The notes beneath the pieces are model-generated. The model did not search any database and was not told the DNA's origin. It saw nothing but the letters and a program-made list of their open reading frames with translations. A DNA stretch of 64,000 bases from Methanothermococcus thermolithotrophicus DSM 2095 (GTDB taxonomy: Archaea; AGJL01; Methanococci; Methanococcales; Methanococcaceae), in assembly GCF_946463545.1 (NCBI RefSeq), contig NZ_OX296583.1, positions 1-64,000 of the forward strand, in the 5' to 3' direction. Below are positions 8,902 to 19,141 of the stretch, one piece after another. A program made the position numbers and the translations under genes. Positions within the stretch are counted from its first letter, which is position 1, and the number at the start of each line of letters is the position of its first letter.

Positions 8902-10614
8902 ATGAATTTAAAATATCCACTTATTGTCTTGACTATTCTTTTTATAATTTTAAACCCATTAAACGCAAAAACTGTTGTAGTTGCTTCTGACCAGGATAAA
9001 TCACTGGCATGTCAACTATCCAATCATCTAAATGCATCATTGGTAATATTACCTTGGGGTTCCACGGATGTAAAATACTTAAATGAAATAAAAGCATTAA
9101 ATCCCGATGAAGTAATAATTGTAGGTGGGAAAGCAGCAGTTCCTGAGATTTATAATTATGGGAATTATAAAAGATATTCTGGAAAAAATAGAGCTGAAAC
9201 CGCTTATATGATACTATCAGATTTTTACAACATATCTTCATCAGGTGAATTGATATACTATCCATCAAAAAATGCTATTATAGAATTTATTGATGAAAAA
9301 AGGAATTGGAAGGTTATATCTGGAAATAGTGATATCAGTATCAGATGGTCAAAGTTCGTAGAAAATCAGCTTCCAAGAAGTAATGATATAGAAAACGAAA
9401 CATTTTATGTATATGTTGGAAATATAAATAACAACCCAGGAATGAATGAATCATGGAATCATAGGGAAATCCCAGAAATAGTCTCATTCAGTCCTGCAGT
9501 TATACTATCAAACAACACTCTATTTATCACAGGAAGTGACGAAAATCTACCTATTACAATAGGCAGACTGTTTTCTAAGCAAGATATAGATTATTCATCC
9601 AGCGATTTTTTCAAGTTTATAATACTGTTGGCTATAACATTGGGGATATTTTATTCAATTATAAAAAGTAGATATTACTTATTTGGCGCAATTATAACTA
9701 TACTGTGGATAATCCACTCATTCGATAAATTCTGCGTTGTATGGGATACATTACTTGTTTACCTCGATGGGGCACTTTCATTAACCTATCTTGGACATTA
9801 TGAAACAATAATACATGGAAGAAATTTTCCAGGACTCTCGTACTGCCTGTATTTTTGGTTTAAACTATTCTCCCCAAGTATTCAAAGCATACTACTTTAC
9901 CAGGTGTATCTATGTTTCATACTCATGAGTTTTGTATTCCTATACTTCAAAAAGAAAGAGCTCGGTTTAGCGGCATGGTTGATTCTATTAAGTATTCCAC
10001 TATTCAGGGAGTATATTACTTGGTTTTCAACAGAATTAACATTTTTAGGTTTTATGGCTGTGATACTGTATGGTTTAAAGAATTCTAAAAACTCAAAATT
10101 AAATATCATTGTATTGTCCATAATAACATCAATATCAGCTTTGATACGTGTACACATTATGATTATACCTTTAATTTACCTAATATTCCAAAGAAATAAA
10201 AACGCATTGATATACAACATCCTGTCAATCTTACTTTATGTGATCCTCCTCAACCTAACATACGGGCAAGTTATGGGGTATTTAGATGAAATTTCCATCA
10301 AAGGAGGCATAACACTGGACCTTGTTATAAATAATATTCATTATTATCTACCAAAATTCATCCATCTCATGATAATTCCAATATTCATTTTAATATTGGA
10401 AATATGGAATAAAATGAAATTCAATAATTTCATGCTATTAACTGGAATAACATTTCTCATCATGCCGTTGTTATGGGTTGCACAGGACGAAAGGTACTTA
10501 CTTCCATACATTTTTATCATCACAATGGCATGTATGGAGCCCTTAGAAAAGTTAGATTTAGAAAATATAAAAGATAAACTAAATAATATAAAAGTTAAAT
10601 TAAGTTTGAATTAA
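8902..10614 (+). CDS. Membrane protein: N-terminal CWB2-like domain plus GT-C-like multi-helix region
   Basis: 570 residues. After a signal-like helix (residues 4-20), residues about 24-110 contain VVVASDQDKSLACQL and PDEVIIVGGKAAVPEIY, the signature of cell wall binding repeat 2 (CWB2) domains. From about 230 on there are nine or more hydrophobic helices. The first loop (VVWDTLLVYLDGAL, then HGRNFPGLSYCLYFWFKLF) is reminiscent of GT-C/PMT-type glycosyltransferases. I infer a surface glycosyltransferase using a lipid-linked sugar; the fusion with a CWB2-like head is unusual. GGTGA precedes ATG. It diverges from the anchored protein at 8722. Confidence 0.6.
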   Translation: MNLKYPLIVLTILFIILNPLNAKTVVVASDQDKSLACQLSNHLNASLVILPWGSTDVKYLNEIKALNPDEVIIVGGKAAVPEIYNYGNYKRYSGKNRAETAYMILSDFYNISSSGELIYYPSKNAIIEFIDEKRNWKVISGNSDISIRWSKFVENQLPRSNDIENETFYVYVGNINNNPGMNESWNHREIPEIVSFSPAVILSNNTLFITGSDENLPITIGRLFSKQDIDYSSSDFFKFIILLAITLGIFYSIIKSRYYLFGAIITILWIIHSFDKFCVVWDTLLVYLDGALSLTYLGHYETIIHGRNFPGLSYCLYFWFKLFSPSIQSILLYQVYLCFILMSFVFLYFKKKELGLAAWLILLSIPLFREYITWFSTELTFLGFMAVILYGLKNSKNSKLNIIVLSIITSISALIRVHIMIIPLIYLIFQRNKNALIYNILSILLYVILLNLTYGQVMGYLDEISIKGGITLDLVINNIHYYLPKFIHLMIIPIFILILEIWNKMKFNNFMLLTGITFLIMPLLWVAQDERYLLPYIFIITMACMEPLEKLDLENIKDKLNNIKVKLSLN

Positions 10615-10636
10615 AAAAGTTAGTATATTTTATTTT

Positions 10637-11572
10637 TTATTTATTAAATTCTTCAATTATTCTTTTTGCCACACTTTCTCCGTCTAACTTATAATATTTT
10701 AGGAGCTCGTCTGCTTTTCCAGATTTACCAAATTCATCATTTATTCCTATTCTTAGGAGCCTTTTGTTTAATCCTTTTGAAGCTATTACCTCAGCTATTG
10801 CTCCACCGAGTCCTCCTATTATGTTATGGTCTTCAAGTGAAACTATAAAGTCCTTTGAATTCAAGATAGCTTCTTCATCTATTGGTTTTATAGTGCTCAT
10901 TGAAACTACTTCTGCAGCTATTCCATTTTCTTTCAATATTTCAGCAGCCTTTAAACCTTCAGGAACCATTTCCCCAGTGGCGATTATTGTTAAATCATTT
11001 CCTTCTTTTAGGATTCTTGCTTTTCCAAATTCGAACTTTGCATCCTCTTCACTTTCAAATATAACTTCAGTATCCCTTCTCGGCATTCTTACATAAACAG
11101 GTCCATTGTACTCTGCACACCATCTTATTACATTCTTTGTTTCGTAGTAGTCAGCAGGCGCTATAACCGCCATGTTCGGTATTGCCCTCAATATTGCAAT
11201 ATCTTCTGTCATCTGGTGGGAAGCCCCATCTTCTCCCACTGTAATTCCACTGTGTGTAGCTATTACTTTAACATTTAAATTTGGATATGCTACTGAGTTT
11301 CTTATTTGCTCCCATGCCCTTCCAGTGGCAAACATTGCAAACGTGGAGGCAAACACAATTTTTCCAGTTCTTGCTAAACCTGCAGCCATTCCAATCATAT
11401 TTTGTTCTGCAATCCCTGCGTTGAAAAACCTTTCAGGGAATTCCTTTGCAAACATTGCTGATTTTGTAGAACCTGACAAATCGGCATCTAACACTACAAT
11501 ATTTTCATACTTTTTTCCCAATTCCACTAATGTTTCACCATAGGCATTCCTCATTCCTATCTTCTTTGACAT
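10637..11572 (-). CDS. Transketolase, C-terminal section
   Basis: About 311 residues covering the pyrimidine-binding and C-terminal domains of transketolase (MRNAYGETLVELG, NAGIAEQNMIGMAAGLA, VGEDGASHQM). In archaea the enzyme is split in two; the N-terminal half is at 12289-13113. Together they exchange C2 units between sugar phosphates with thiamine diphosphate and supply ribose and erythrose phosphates. The start is placed at 11572 (MSKKIG), where GGGTGA lies just upstream; longer readings would run into rpe. Order tktN-rpe-tktC on this strand is a methanococcal arrangement. Confidence 0.93.
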   Translation of the reverse strand: MSKKIGMRNAYGETLVELGKKYENIVVLDADLSGSTKSAMFAKEFPERFFNAGIAEQNMIGMAAGLARTGKIVFASTFAMFATGRAWEQIRNSVAYPNLNVKVIATHSGITVGEDGASHQMTEDIAILRAIPNMAVIAPADYYETKNVIRWCAEYNGPVYVRMPRRDTEVIFESEEDAKFEFGKARILKEGNDLTIIATGEMVPEGLKAAEILKENGIAAEVVSMSTIKPIDEEAILNSKDFIVSLEDHNIIGGLGGAIAEVIASKGLNKRLLRIGINDEFGKSGKADELLKYYKLDGESVAKRIIEEFNK

Positions 11573-11585
11573 GATTTCACCCAAA

Positions 11586-12245
11586 TTAAATTTTAAAAGT
11601 TGCTGCTCTTCTAAGTTCATCTACCGCTTCTTTAACGTTTTCTTTTCCATATATTGCAGATGCTGCTATCAATGCATCAGCACCAGATTCAGCCACGGCC
11701 GGGGCGGTTTCCGTGTTTATACCTCCATCAACGAAGATTTTTGTGTCATAGCCTTCTCTAAGTATTCTGTTCTTTAAATCATCTATTTTTTTGAGCATTG
11801 GGTTTATAAACTTCTGCCCTGAAAATCCTGGCTCAACTGTCATTATTAAAACTCCGTAGAGCTCCCCTAAAATATATTCAATGTTGGTTATGGGAGTTGA
11901 AGGATTTAAAGCTACTATTGGCTTTGCACCATGTTCTTTTATTAAATTTATCGTTCTAAATGGGTATTTGCAGGATTCGATATGGAAGGATATCATATCT
12001 GCATCTTCTGCCAACTTGGGAATAAATAAATCTGGATTTTCAACCATTAAATGAACATCAACAGGTAGATCTGTCATTTTTTTGACATACTTTGTTAGAC
12101 CAATTCCTAAACTTAAATTTGGAACAAAATGACCATCCATAATATCTGCGTGAATAAAGTTTACTCCAGCCTCTTCTGCCTTTTTAACTTCTTCTGCCAA
12201 ATAACCAAAATCTGCAGAGAGTATTGATGCACCAATCATTACCAT
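11586..12245 (-). CDS. rpe: Ribulose-phosphate 3-epimerase
   Basis: A 219-residue TIM-barrel epimerase. Signatures: IGASILSADFGYLAEEV at the N-terminus, HADIMDGHFVPNLS (metal-binding His and Asp), VDVHLMVENP, MTVEPGFSGQKF, and the phosphate-binding VDGGINTETAP. It interconverts ribulose 5-phosphate and xylulose 5-phosphate, directly linking to the transketolase halves on either side in the same operon. A GGTGATC element lies four bases before the first ATG (12245); a second ATG two codons on is also possible. Confidence 0.96.
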   Translation of the reverse strand: MVMIGASILSADFGYLAEEVKKAEEAGVNFIHADIMDGHFVPNLSLGIGLTKYVKKMTDLPVDVHLMVENPDLFIPKLAEDADMISFHIESCKYPFRTINLIKEHGAKPIVALNPSTPITNIEYILGELYGVLIMTVEPGFSGQKFINPMLKKIDDLKNRILREGYDTKIFVDGGINTETAPAVAESGADALIAASAIYGKENVKEAVDELRRAATFKI

Positions 12246-12288
12246 AAGATCACCGTTTATTAGATAGATGAATTGACCATATTGTCAA

Positions 12289-13113
12289 CTATTCTAGCTC
12301 TTTTAACGCTTGTTCCAACTGCTCCTTATTTGGGGCTTTTCCATGGAATCCTACGTTATTTTCCATAAATGAAACGCCTTTACCCTTTACAGTATTTGCA
12401 ATTATCATTTTAGGTCTTCCGTTTTTCATAGATTTAGCCTTTTCAACTGTGGCTATTATCTCTTCAAAGTTGTGACCATCTATTTCAAATACATCCCATT
12501 CAAATCCTTTAAATTTATTTTTTAACTCGCCTAAACACATAACATCTTCTGTACAGCCATCTATTTGTAACCTGTTTCTATCTACAAAACCAATTAAATT
12601 GTCCAATTTATAGTGGTACGCAGCCATTGCAGCTTCCCAAACCTGTCCTTCCTGACATTCTCCATCCCCTAGGAGAACATAAACATGATTATCCAATTTA
12701 TCCAACTTGCATCCCAATGCTATCCCTACAGCAGATGAAAAACCGTGTCCTAATGAACCTGTATTTACTTCAATACCTGGAATTTCTATTGAAGGGTGAC
12801 CTTGTAAAAGAGCTCCTAACTTTCTCAACTTCCAAAGTTCTTCCTTATCAAAATACCCCAATTCTGCAAGGGTTGCATATAATGCAGGACATGCATGTCC
12901 CTTACTGAGAACAAACCTATCTCTATTTTCCATTTTTGGATTTTTTGGATCGTGATTCATTATTTTGAAATAAAGAGCAACAATAATATCAGTAGCAGAT
13001 AATGAACCTCCAGGATGTCCAGATTCTGCCAATCCAATCATCTTTACAATATTGTATCTAATTTTTTTAGCAATTTCTTTTAATTCAGAGATTTCTACGT
13101 TTTTATTCTCCAT
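12289..13113 (-). CDS. Transketolase, N-terminal section
   Basis: A 274-residue thiamine-diphosphate-binding half of transketolase: [36 protein letters not shown], the cofactor motif [14 protein letters not shown] at about 149-162 ending in the [10 protein letters not shown] asparagine, and HGKAPN near the end. It partners with the C-terminal section at 10637-11572. RBS GGTGAT precedes ATG at 13113. On this strand a TATA-like TTATATTTTG lies at about 13231-13240, suggesting the operon promoter. It is first in the operon. Confidence 0.94.
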   Translation of the reverse strand: MENKNVEISELKEIAKKIRYNIVKMIGLAESGHPGGSLSATDIIVALYFKIMNHDPKNPKMENRDRFVLSKGHACPALYATLAELGYFDKEELWKLRKLGALLQGHPSIEIPGIEVNTGSLGHGFSSAVGIALGCKLDKLDNHVYVLLGDGECQEGQVWEAAMAAYHYKLDNLIGFVDRNRLQIDGCTEDVMCLGELKNKFKGFEWDVFEIDGHNFEEIIATVEKAKSMKNGRPKMIIANTVKGKGVSFMENNVGFHGKAPNKEQLEQALKELE

Positions 13114-13567
13114 TTTATCACCCTATAGCCAAACAAATCAAAATAATAAAAATTTATCAGTCCTTTTTTAACCAGTCTTTTTTAGACTTTATGTATTTGG
13201 GTTCTTATCTTACCATCAATAAGATGAAAACAAAATATAAAAAAGTATTAGTATGAACCATTTATCGAATCCTTATATATAGTGATACTTTAAAAACAAT
13301 AACTCTTAGATGTCACTACTTATAAATGTTTTTATAATTATTTTTTACAACCTTGGTTTTAATACTAATAAATCCCATAAATTAAAATTGCCTGTTCACA
13401 ATTAACTATTTAGTTATATTTTAATTTAAATTAACACTGGCAAATAACAATTATCTATTAAAATTTAAGATAATTATTTATATATTTCGTGAAACGACTA
13501 TATATGCATACAAAAGATTTAAATTGTTTTGGATTATACCTTTGGTAAATAATTAATGGGTGATTAT
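13114..13567. other. Divergent intergenic region between tktN and the M42 peptidase
   Basis: About 450 bases without a credible gene. The left part holds a small hairpin (AGTCT, loop TTTTT, AGACT at 13175-13189) in the tktN leader and a TATA-like site for that operon near 13231. The right part has TATA-like stretches ATTTATATATTT near 13467-13480 and CTATATATGC near 13498-13507 facing the peptidase gene. The rest is very AT-rich with no strong inverted repeat or RNA motif that I can see. Confidence 0.6.
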
Positions 13568-14620
13568 ATGAGTGTATTGACGCATCTAAAAATACTTTCA
13601 TTGGAAAGGGGTATTTCAGGAAGAGAAGATAGAATAAGAAATTACATGGAAAAAGAACTTCAAACATCTTGTGATGAAGTTTTTACAGATAAATTTGGAA
13701 ATTTAATTGCTAAAAAAGGTAACAAAGGCCCTAAGATAATGATCGCCGCTCACATGGATGAAATAGGGTTAATGGTAAAATACATAGACGATAAAGGATT
13801 CTTAAAGTTCACAAAAATAGGCGGAATAAACGACCAAATGTTGTTAAATCAGAAGGTAGTAGTTCATGGAAGTAAAGGAGATATAATCGGCGTTTTAGGT
13901 TCAAAACCACCTCATAAAATGAAAGAAAGTGAAAGAAACAAATTAATAAAATACGAAGACATGTTTATAGATATCGGGGCAAAGAACAGGGAAGAAGCCA
14001 TTGAAATGGGTGTAGAGATAGGAACCTGGATTTCATTTAAAGCCGAATTTGACAGTCTTGGAAAAGATAGAATTACCTGTAAATCCTTTGATGACAGGGC
14101 AGGATGTGCAGTTCTTTTAGAAACTATGAATCAGATAAAAGATATGGACTTAAACTGCCAGGTTTATGCAGTCGGTACAGTTCAGGAAGAAGTAGGTTTA
14201 AAAGGAGCTAAAACTTCTGCTTTTGGAATAAATCCAGATGTTGCAATTGCCCTTGATGTAACCATATGTGGTGACCATCCAGGAATAAAAATGGAAGATG
14301 CTCCAGTTGAGCTCGGTAAAGGTCCTGTAGCCTGCATAGTGGATGCATCAGGTAGGGGTTTAATTACGCATCCAAAAGTCTTAAAAATGATTAAAGAAGT
14401 TTCTCAAAAGAATAAAATCCCTGTACAGTATGAAGTTGGGGAAGGCGGAACTACAGACGCTACAGCAATACACTTAACAAGGGATGGAATTCCAACAGGG
14501 GTAATTTCAGTACCTACAAGATATATCCACACACCTGTGGAAGTTATGGATGTAAATGATTTGGAAAAAACTGTAGAGCTCATAGTTTCATGTATAAAAG
14601 AGGTTGATAAATACTTCTAA
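13568..14620 (+). CDS. M42 family metallo-aminopeptidase
   Basis: A 350-residue dinuclear-metal aminopeptidase of the glutamyl/deblocking type that assembles as a tetrahedral cage in archaea. Metal and catalytic residues stand out: [11 protein letters not shown] (His, Asp), [11 protein letters not shown] (bridging Asp), [13 protein letters not shown] (catalytic Glu-Glu), [11 protein letters not shown] and the terminal RYIHTPVEV histidine. It trims peptides in the cytoplasm, probably downstream of the proteasome. The start is placed at 13568 rather than 13556 because GGTGAT (13558-13563) sits four bases before that ATG. Confidence 0.93.
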   Translation: MSVLTHLKILSLERGISGREDRIRNYMEKELQTSCDEVFTDKFGNLIAKKGNKGPKIMIAAHMDEIGLMVKYIDDKGFLKFTKIGGINDQMLLNQKVVVHGSKGDIIGVLGSKPPHKMKESERNKLIKYEDMFIDIGAKNREEAIEMGVEIGTWISFKAEFDSLGKDRITCKSFDDRAGCAVLLETMNQIKDMDLNCQVYAVGTVQEEVGLKGAKTSAFGINPDVAIALDVTICGDHPGIKMEDAPVELGKGPVACIVDASGRGLITHPKVLKMIKEVSQKNKIPVQYEVGEGGTTDATAIHLTRDGIPTGVISVPTRYIHTPVEVMDVNDLEKTVELIVSCIKEVDKYF

Positions 14621-14630
14621 GGGACCGCAG

Positions 14631-15347
14631 ATGAAAAAGATATGGGTTCGTATGATGGTATATCCCCTCGGATACCTTATGTGGGGCGGGTTGATGTGGT
14701 ATTCTCAGGCCATAACACCATTGGATCTAACAAATTATTTACTAAAAATTCCACTGTGCAATTCCATGTTCTATAATACCTTACAATCCCTGCCCTATAA
14801 TATCATTTTATTTTTTAAAATAATCTATGTTTACGCCTTTACCATATGTATAATCGGGGGAATCGGATACTATTTAATAGTAAAAAGAGATTTTTTAAAA
14901 TCTGATATAATATTGGTTGATTTGGTCATGGGGTGGTTCATAGCAGGATTGATATACACAATTTTTGTAGTTAAAGCCCCATTTCAAGTTGGTGTGGCTC
15001 ACGATTTGGTAAACGAACGCTTTATGTGGATATTCACAAAACCAACTTACGAAATCCCATCACTACATACGGCCTATTCTGTTCTAATGGCATTACACTT
15101 TAAAAACGAACCCGGCAGCATAAAATACATCTTTTACCTGTTAGGTGTATTGATTCCAATTTCTACATTGATTATGGGACAGCATTGGGTTGTTGATGTT
15201 ATTACAGGAATATTATTTGCATATTTCCTCTACAATCTACCAAAGGATATCCATTTAAAGATTTACAATATTTTGAATTATTTAAGTGGTGAATTTCATA
15301 TTCACTCGCACCATGAGAATGAAGTAACTGAAAGTAAAAAGAAATAG
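14631..15347 (+). CDS. PAP2-family membrane phosphatase
   Basis: About 238 residues with six hydrophobic helices. The phosphatase motifs are present: PSLHTAYSVLMALHF (motif 2, catalytic His) and GQHWVVDVITGILFAY (motif 3, His and Asp). The KxxxxxxRP motif 1 is degenerate or replaced, as in inositol-phosphorylceramide-synthase-like members. It probably dephosphorylates or transfers a lipid phosphate at the membrane. The start is placed at 14631, with AAGGGA seven bases upstream; the longer reading from 14604 overlaps the peptidase gene. The C-terminal tail is hydrophilic and rich in His and Lys. Confidence 0.8.
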   Translation: MKKIWVRMMVYPLGYLMWGGLMWYSQAITPLDLTNYLLKIPLCNSMFYNTLQSLPYNIILFFKIIYVYAFTICIIGGIGYYLIVKRDFLKSDIILVDLVMGWFIAGLIYTIFVVKAPFQVGVAHDLVNERFMWIFTKPTYEIPSLHTAYSVLMALHFKNEPGSIKYIFYLLGVLIPISTLIMGQHWVVDVITGILFAYFLYNLPKDIHLKIYNILNYLSGEFHIHSHHENEVTESKKK

Positions 15348-15386
15348 ATAGGCTCTGAAAATTAAAAAAATAAAAGATGATAGAGT

Positions 15387-15869
15387 ATGAAAACGAAAAT
15401 TACACAGGATACAAAGGGAATAGCTTGGAGCTGTATAATGTGCGGAAGATGTTGCGACTCTCCAACCGTTACAAAAAAGGATATTGCAAATATTGCAGGT
15501 CATTTGAAAATACCATTTGACGAAGTTGTAAAAAAATATCTAACATATTTTGATGGAATGAGGGGAGAAATAAAAGAAGTAAAAGGAAGGTGTATATTTT
15601 TAGGAGAAAATAAAAAATGTACGATCTATAAAGCCAGACCTTTGATTTGTAGAGTTAGACCTTATTCTCCCCAGTTAAAAAACAAAAAACCTGTTTTAAC
15701 TTATGATGGATGGTTTTTAAATAACTGTCCAGGTCTGTTTATTGGAGAGCTCCCGGTTGAAGAAGAGTACTTAAAATATGGGGAAACCGTTATTAAATAT
15801 TTAGATTTTGAAGAAAATACTCCTGAAGAGATGTTTATAGAAGCTAAGGAAAAGATGCAGAATAAATAA
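15387..15869 (+). CDS. YkgJ-like cysteine-cluster protein
   Basis: 160 residues with the zinc/iron-binding pattern of the UPF0153/YkgJ family: SCIMCGRCCDSP near the N-terminus, then CIFLGENKKCTIYKARPLICRVRPY at about 71-95 and a later Cys (NNCPGL). Eight conserved cysteines suggest an Fe-S or zinc cluster; the function is not established. The start has only a weak GATGATAGAG element before it. It follows the PAP2 gene by 39 bp and may be co-transcribed. Confidence 0.85.
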   Translation: MKTKITQDTKGIAWSCIMCGRCCDSPTVTKKDIANIAGHLKIPFDEVVKKYLTYFDGMRGEIKEVKGRCIFLGENKKCTIYKARPLICRVRPYSPQLKNKKPVLTYDGWFLNNCPGLFIGELPVEEEYLKYGETVIKYLDFEENTPEEMFIEAKEKMQNK

Positions 15870-15925
15870 TAAATTAAATAGGGCATAATTATAACCATAT
15901 ATAATTATCCCAATTAGGTGAGCTC

Positions 15926-18900
15926 ATGATAAATTATGATTATAAATTTTTAAAGAGTAAAGGGTTTTTTGAAAATCAAAGGGAGTATGGTGAAGATGGT
16001 AAAGATATAATTGTCGATATAGATAATTATCTTGCATATGTTGAGGTAAGTGATAATAATGAAGTGGATGAATTAAAAAAATTAATTTCAGATAAATATC
16101 CAAGAATAGAAATGATTTATTTCTATTATCAAACAGATAATAAAATAAAAGTATTTAGGAGAACTGGGGGGGTTAAATGGTTTTATTACTCTGATGCCAT
16201 ATCAAAACCTGAAAGAAAAAAGGGCAAACAGGATAAACTTAAAAAATTCTCACCTGATAATGTGGATATATTATTTGATATTAAAGATGTAATGGATAAA
16301 TTCTATAAGGATTTATGGACTCATAGGTTAGAAATGGCTAAAAGTATAACTGAACCGCTCACTGATAATGATAAATTATTCATTGCCCAACACTTTATTG
16401 ATAGATTAGTATTTTTCTACTTTTTAGCACAATTAGGAATTATTAAAGTGGAGTATGGGGAAGAAAATTCGTATATTATATTGAATAAGAATAAAACAAA
16501 GGAGTTTTTTAAAGATTTAATTAAAAACTTAGATGATGAAGAGTTATGTAGTTTTTTAAATAAAATATTCTTTGAAGGATTTGGAAATGATAAGAATATT
16601 GAAGAAAAAAAATTAATCCCAATTTTATATAATGTTAAAAATATAGGTAAGATAATTGTTAGAGTTCCATACTTAAACGGTGGATTATATCGTGTAAAAA
16701 AATTTAACGGCATTGAAGAAACTAAAATAAAATTTAATGGAACTAAAAACTTAATAGAAACACTAAACAAATATAACTGGGTAATTGGAGAATATGCAGA
16801 AGAGGATGATGATTCAGTAGGTAGTTTAACACCAGAAGTAATGGGGCATGTTTATGAAAAGTTTGTTGTTGGTTTAGAGAATATTGGAGAAGTAAAATTA
16901 GATGAGATAAAAATTGATAAGGAAGTTAAAATAGGTAGGAAAAAAGTAGGTGCCTTCTATACTCCCGAAGAGATTACTAAGTATATTTCAGAAAATACTA
17001 TTGTTCCATACTTATTTGATAAATTGGAAGTTAGCGAACAGTATAAAGATTTTGATGATTTTGTTGAAAATGCATCTTCTGATTTATTGAAAAAATCTTT
17101 GGAAACTCTAATCAATATTAAGATTTTAGACCCTGCATGTGGTAGCGGACACTTTTTAGTATGTGCAGGGGAGCTCTTATTTAATATGAAGAATGGTATT
17201 TGTGAAAAGTTGAAAAAGATAGATGAGTCATTTAGTAGAAAGTATAATACCTATGCCTATGATGAGGTTAAAAATATTATAGTGGATAATTTATATGGAG
17301 TAGATATTTGTGAGAATGCAGTTGAAATTGCTAAATTAAGGTTATGGTTGTGGTTGGTGAGCCAGTTAAAGGATGATTCTTCTGAATTAGAACCTTTACC
17401 TAATTTAGAGTATAATATCAAGTGTGGGAATAGTTTGATTGGTTGGGTTGATGAGTCCTTACAACCTACTTTAAAGTATGCTTATACTGATAAAATTGAC
17501 GGGATTTTTAAGGGTTTAATCGCATTTTCTCAAAGTGTTGAAGAAAGAGAAGCGTTAAAAAAGGCTCGTGATTTACTTAAATTAATGAAGGGGAATATTT
17601 TAGATAATTATGTTGAAACATTACATATTCTTTATAAGATTTATAGGGTGAGCTCTGGTTATAAGGCAATTCAATTAAAGGAAATTTTAGATGATATTCG
17701 GAAAGTTATTTATAATAGTGTGAATCCTGCTTTCTTGAATTATATTAATAGTGAAATTAAAAGTAAGAGTAAAAAAATCGTTGATGATGATTTTGAAAGT
17801 TTAAACCCATTTCATTGGAGGGTAGATTTTGGATTTATTATTAAAGAAGGTTTTGATGTTATAATTGGTAACCCTCCTTATGGTAATATATTAATGGATA
17901 TTGAAAAAAAGATTTTAGAAAAAGGAAAAATATTGGATGTAATTAAAACTGATAAAAAAGGAAAAGGAACAAAGAATACTGCTGCATTATTTATCGAAAG
18001 GAGCAAATACTTATTAAAAAACAGCGGGTATTTAGGATTCATAGTTCCAAAAGCAATTTTGTACGTGTCTGAGTGGGAAAAGACGAGAAAATTCCTATTG
18101 GAAAAAGTCAATATTAAACGGGTTGTGGATAATGGCAAAGCGTTCAAAGATGTTAAATTAGAAATGGCCAATATAATTTTTAAAAATGGTAATGGCTGTA
18201 AAAATGCCGATAATGTTGTTGTTCATAGTTTATATCTTTATAATTATACCAAATACTCCACCCGTCCATACTCCATTGATATGAAATATCTTACCAGCAA
18301 AAGATTTGTTACTGAGATGGATGAGGAAAAAGAAAAAATAGTATCCACCATTTTAAAAGATTCTGTATTGTTGGGCGATATTTCGGAGAATTATAAGGGA
18401 TTGTCAGTAAATAATAAAGTTTCCAGTGAAAAAACTGAAAATTCGGTTGAAATATTGAGAGGAAATGATATTCAGAGATATTATTTGCGTTCAAAATCGT
18501 ATATTGACAAAAAATATTTAGAAAATATTAATTTTAAGGGTTCAAACCTACAATTTCAGGAAATACTTGCCCATATACAAAATCCAAGACCCCATATAAA
18601 AATAACTGGAGTTTATTTAGAAAAACCATTATTAAACCTAAATACTATTACAAATGTCAAATTAATATCCGATGAATTTGACGATAAATACTTATTATTG
18701 CTTCTTCATTCAGAATTAATTAATTGGTATGTGTATAAATATATATACATTAATTCAGTAAGAACCATGCACTTTTCTGGGTCATATATAGAGGATATTC
18801 CAATTAAGTTATCAGATAATCAAGATATGTTTGTTAAATTATGCAATTGCCTTATACTATTAAATCAAGCAGAATATGGAGATAAATATAGTGAAATAAT

Positions 18901-19141
18901 AACTTATATTGAAGATATAGCAAACCTCTTAATATATGAGCTCTACTTGGGGGAGGTTATTGGTTATGAATTAACTAAGTTATTAAGTGGGAAAATATTA
19001 AAACTTGGAGATATATCGTCGATTGAAGAATTTATTTTAGAGTTAAAAGATAATCAAGATATTCAAAGAATAATGAATAATATAAAAAACAATAATTATG
19101 TTAAAATCATAATGGGGGGTTATTGTAATGACTCAAAGTAG
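15926..19141 (+). CDS. N6-adenine DNA methyltransferase, Eco57I/type IIG or PglX-like
   Basis: 1071 residues. The SAM-binding motif I is DPACGSGHF starting at D402 and the catalytic motif IV is NPPY at 649-652, defining an N6-adenine methyltransferase of the gamma-like Eco57I class. The N-terminal ~100 residues (GKDIIVDIDNYLAYVEV) could be a degenerate nuclease fold. The C-terminal third (EILRGNDIQRYYLRSKSYID) is the usual target-recognition region. It starts behind GGTGAGCTCATG, overlaps the next gene by 14 bp and is followed by a PLD-SNF2 helicase. Likely the modification arm of a defence system, as in BREX PglX or DISARM DrmMI, though no other BREX or DISARM core gene is seen. Confidence 0.85.
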   Translation: MINYDYKFLKSKGFFENQREYGEDGKDIIVDIDNYLAYVEVSDNNEVDELKKLISDKYPRIEMIYFYYQTDNKIKVFRRTGGVKWFYYSDAISKPERKKGKQDKLKKFSPDNVDILFDIKDVMDKFYKDLWTHRLEMAKSITEPLTDNDKLFIAQHFIDRLVFFYFLAQLGIIKVEYGEENSYIILNKNKTKEFFKDLIKNLDDEELCSFLNKIFFEGFGNDKNIEEKKLIPILYNVKNIGKIIVRVPYLNGGLYRVKKFNGIEETKIKFNGTKNLIETLNKYNWVIGEYAEEDDDSVGSLTPEVMGHVYEKFVVGLENIGEVKLDEIKIDKEVKIGRKKVGAFYTPEEITKYISENTIVPYLFDKLEVSEQYKDFDDFVENASSDLLKKSLETLINIKILDPACGSGHFLVCAGELLFNMKNGICEKLKKIDESFSRKYNTYAYDEVKNIIVDNLYGVDICENAVEIAKLRLWLWLVSQLKDDSSELEPLPNLEYNIKCGNSLIGWVDESLQPTLKYAYTDKIDGIFKGLIAFSQSVEEREALKKARDLLKLMKGNILDNYVETLHILYKIYRVSSGYKAIQLKEILDDIRKVIYNSVNPAFLNYINSEIKSKSKKIVDDDFESLNPFHWRVDFGFIIKEGFDVIIGNPPYGNILMDIEKKILEKGKILDVIKTDKKGKGTKNTAALFIERSKYLLKNSGYLGFIVPKAILYVSEWEKTRKFLLEKVNIKRVVDNGKAFKDVKLEMANIIFKNGNGCKNADNVVVHSLYLYNYTKYSTRPYSIDMKYLTSKRFVTEMDEEKEKIVSTILKDSVLLGDISENYKGLSVNNKVSSEKTENSVEILRGNDIQRYYLRSKSYIDKKYLENINFKGSNLQFQEILAHIQNPRPHIKITGVYLEKPLLNLNTITNVKLISDEFDDKYLLLLLHSELINWYVYKYIYINSVRTMHFSGSYIEDIPIKLSDNQDMFVKLCNCLILLNQAEYGDKYSEIITYIEDIANLLIYELYLGEVIGYELTKLLSGKILKLGDISSIEEFILELKDNQDIQRIMNNIKNNNYVKIIMGGYCNDSK

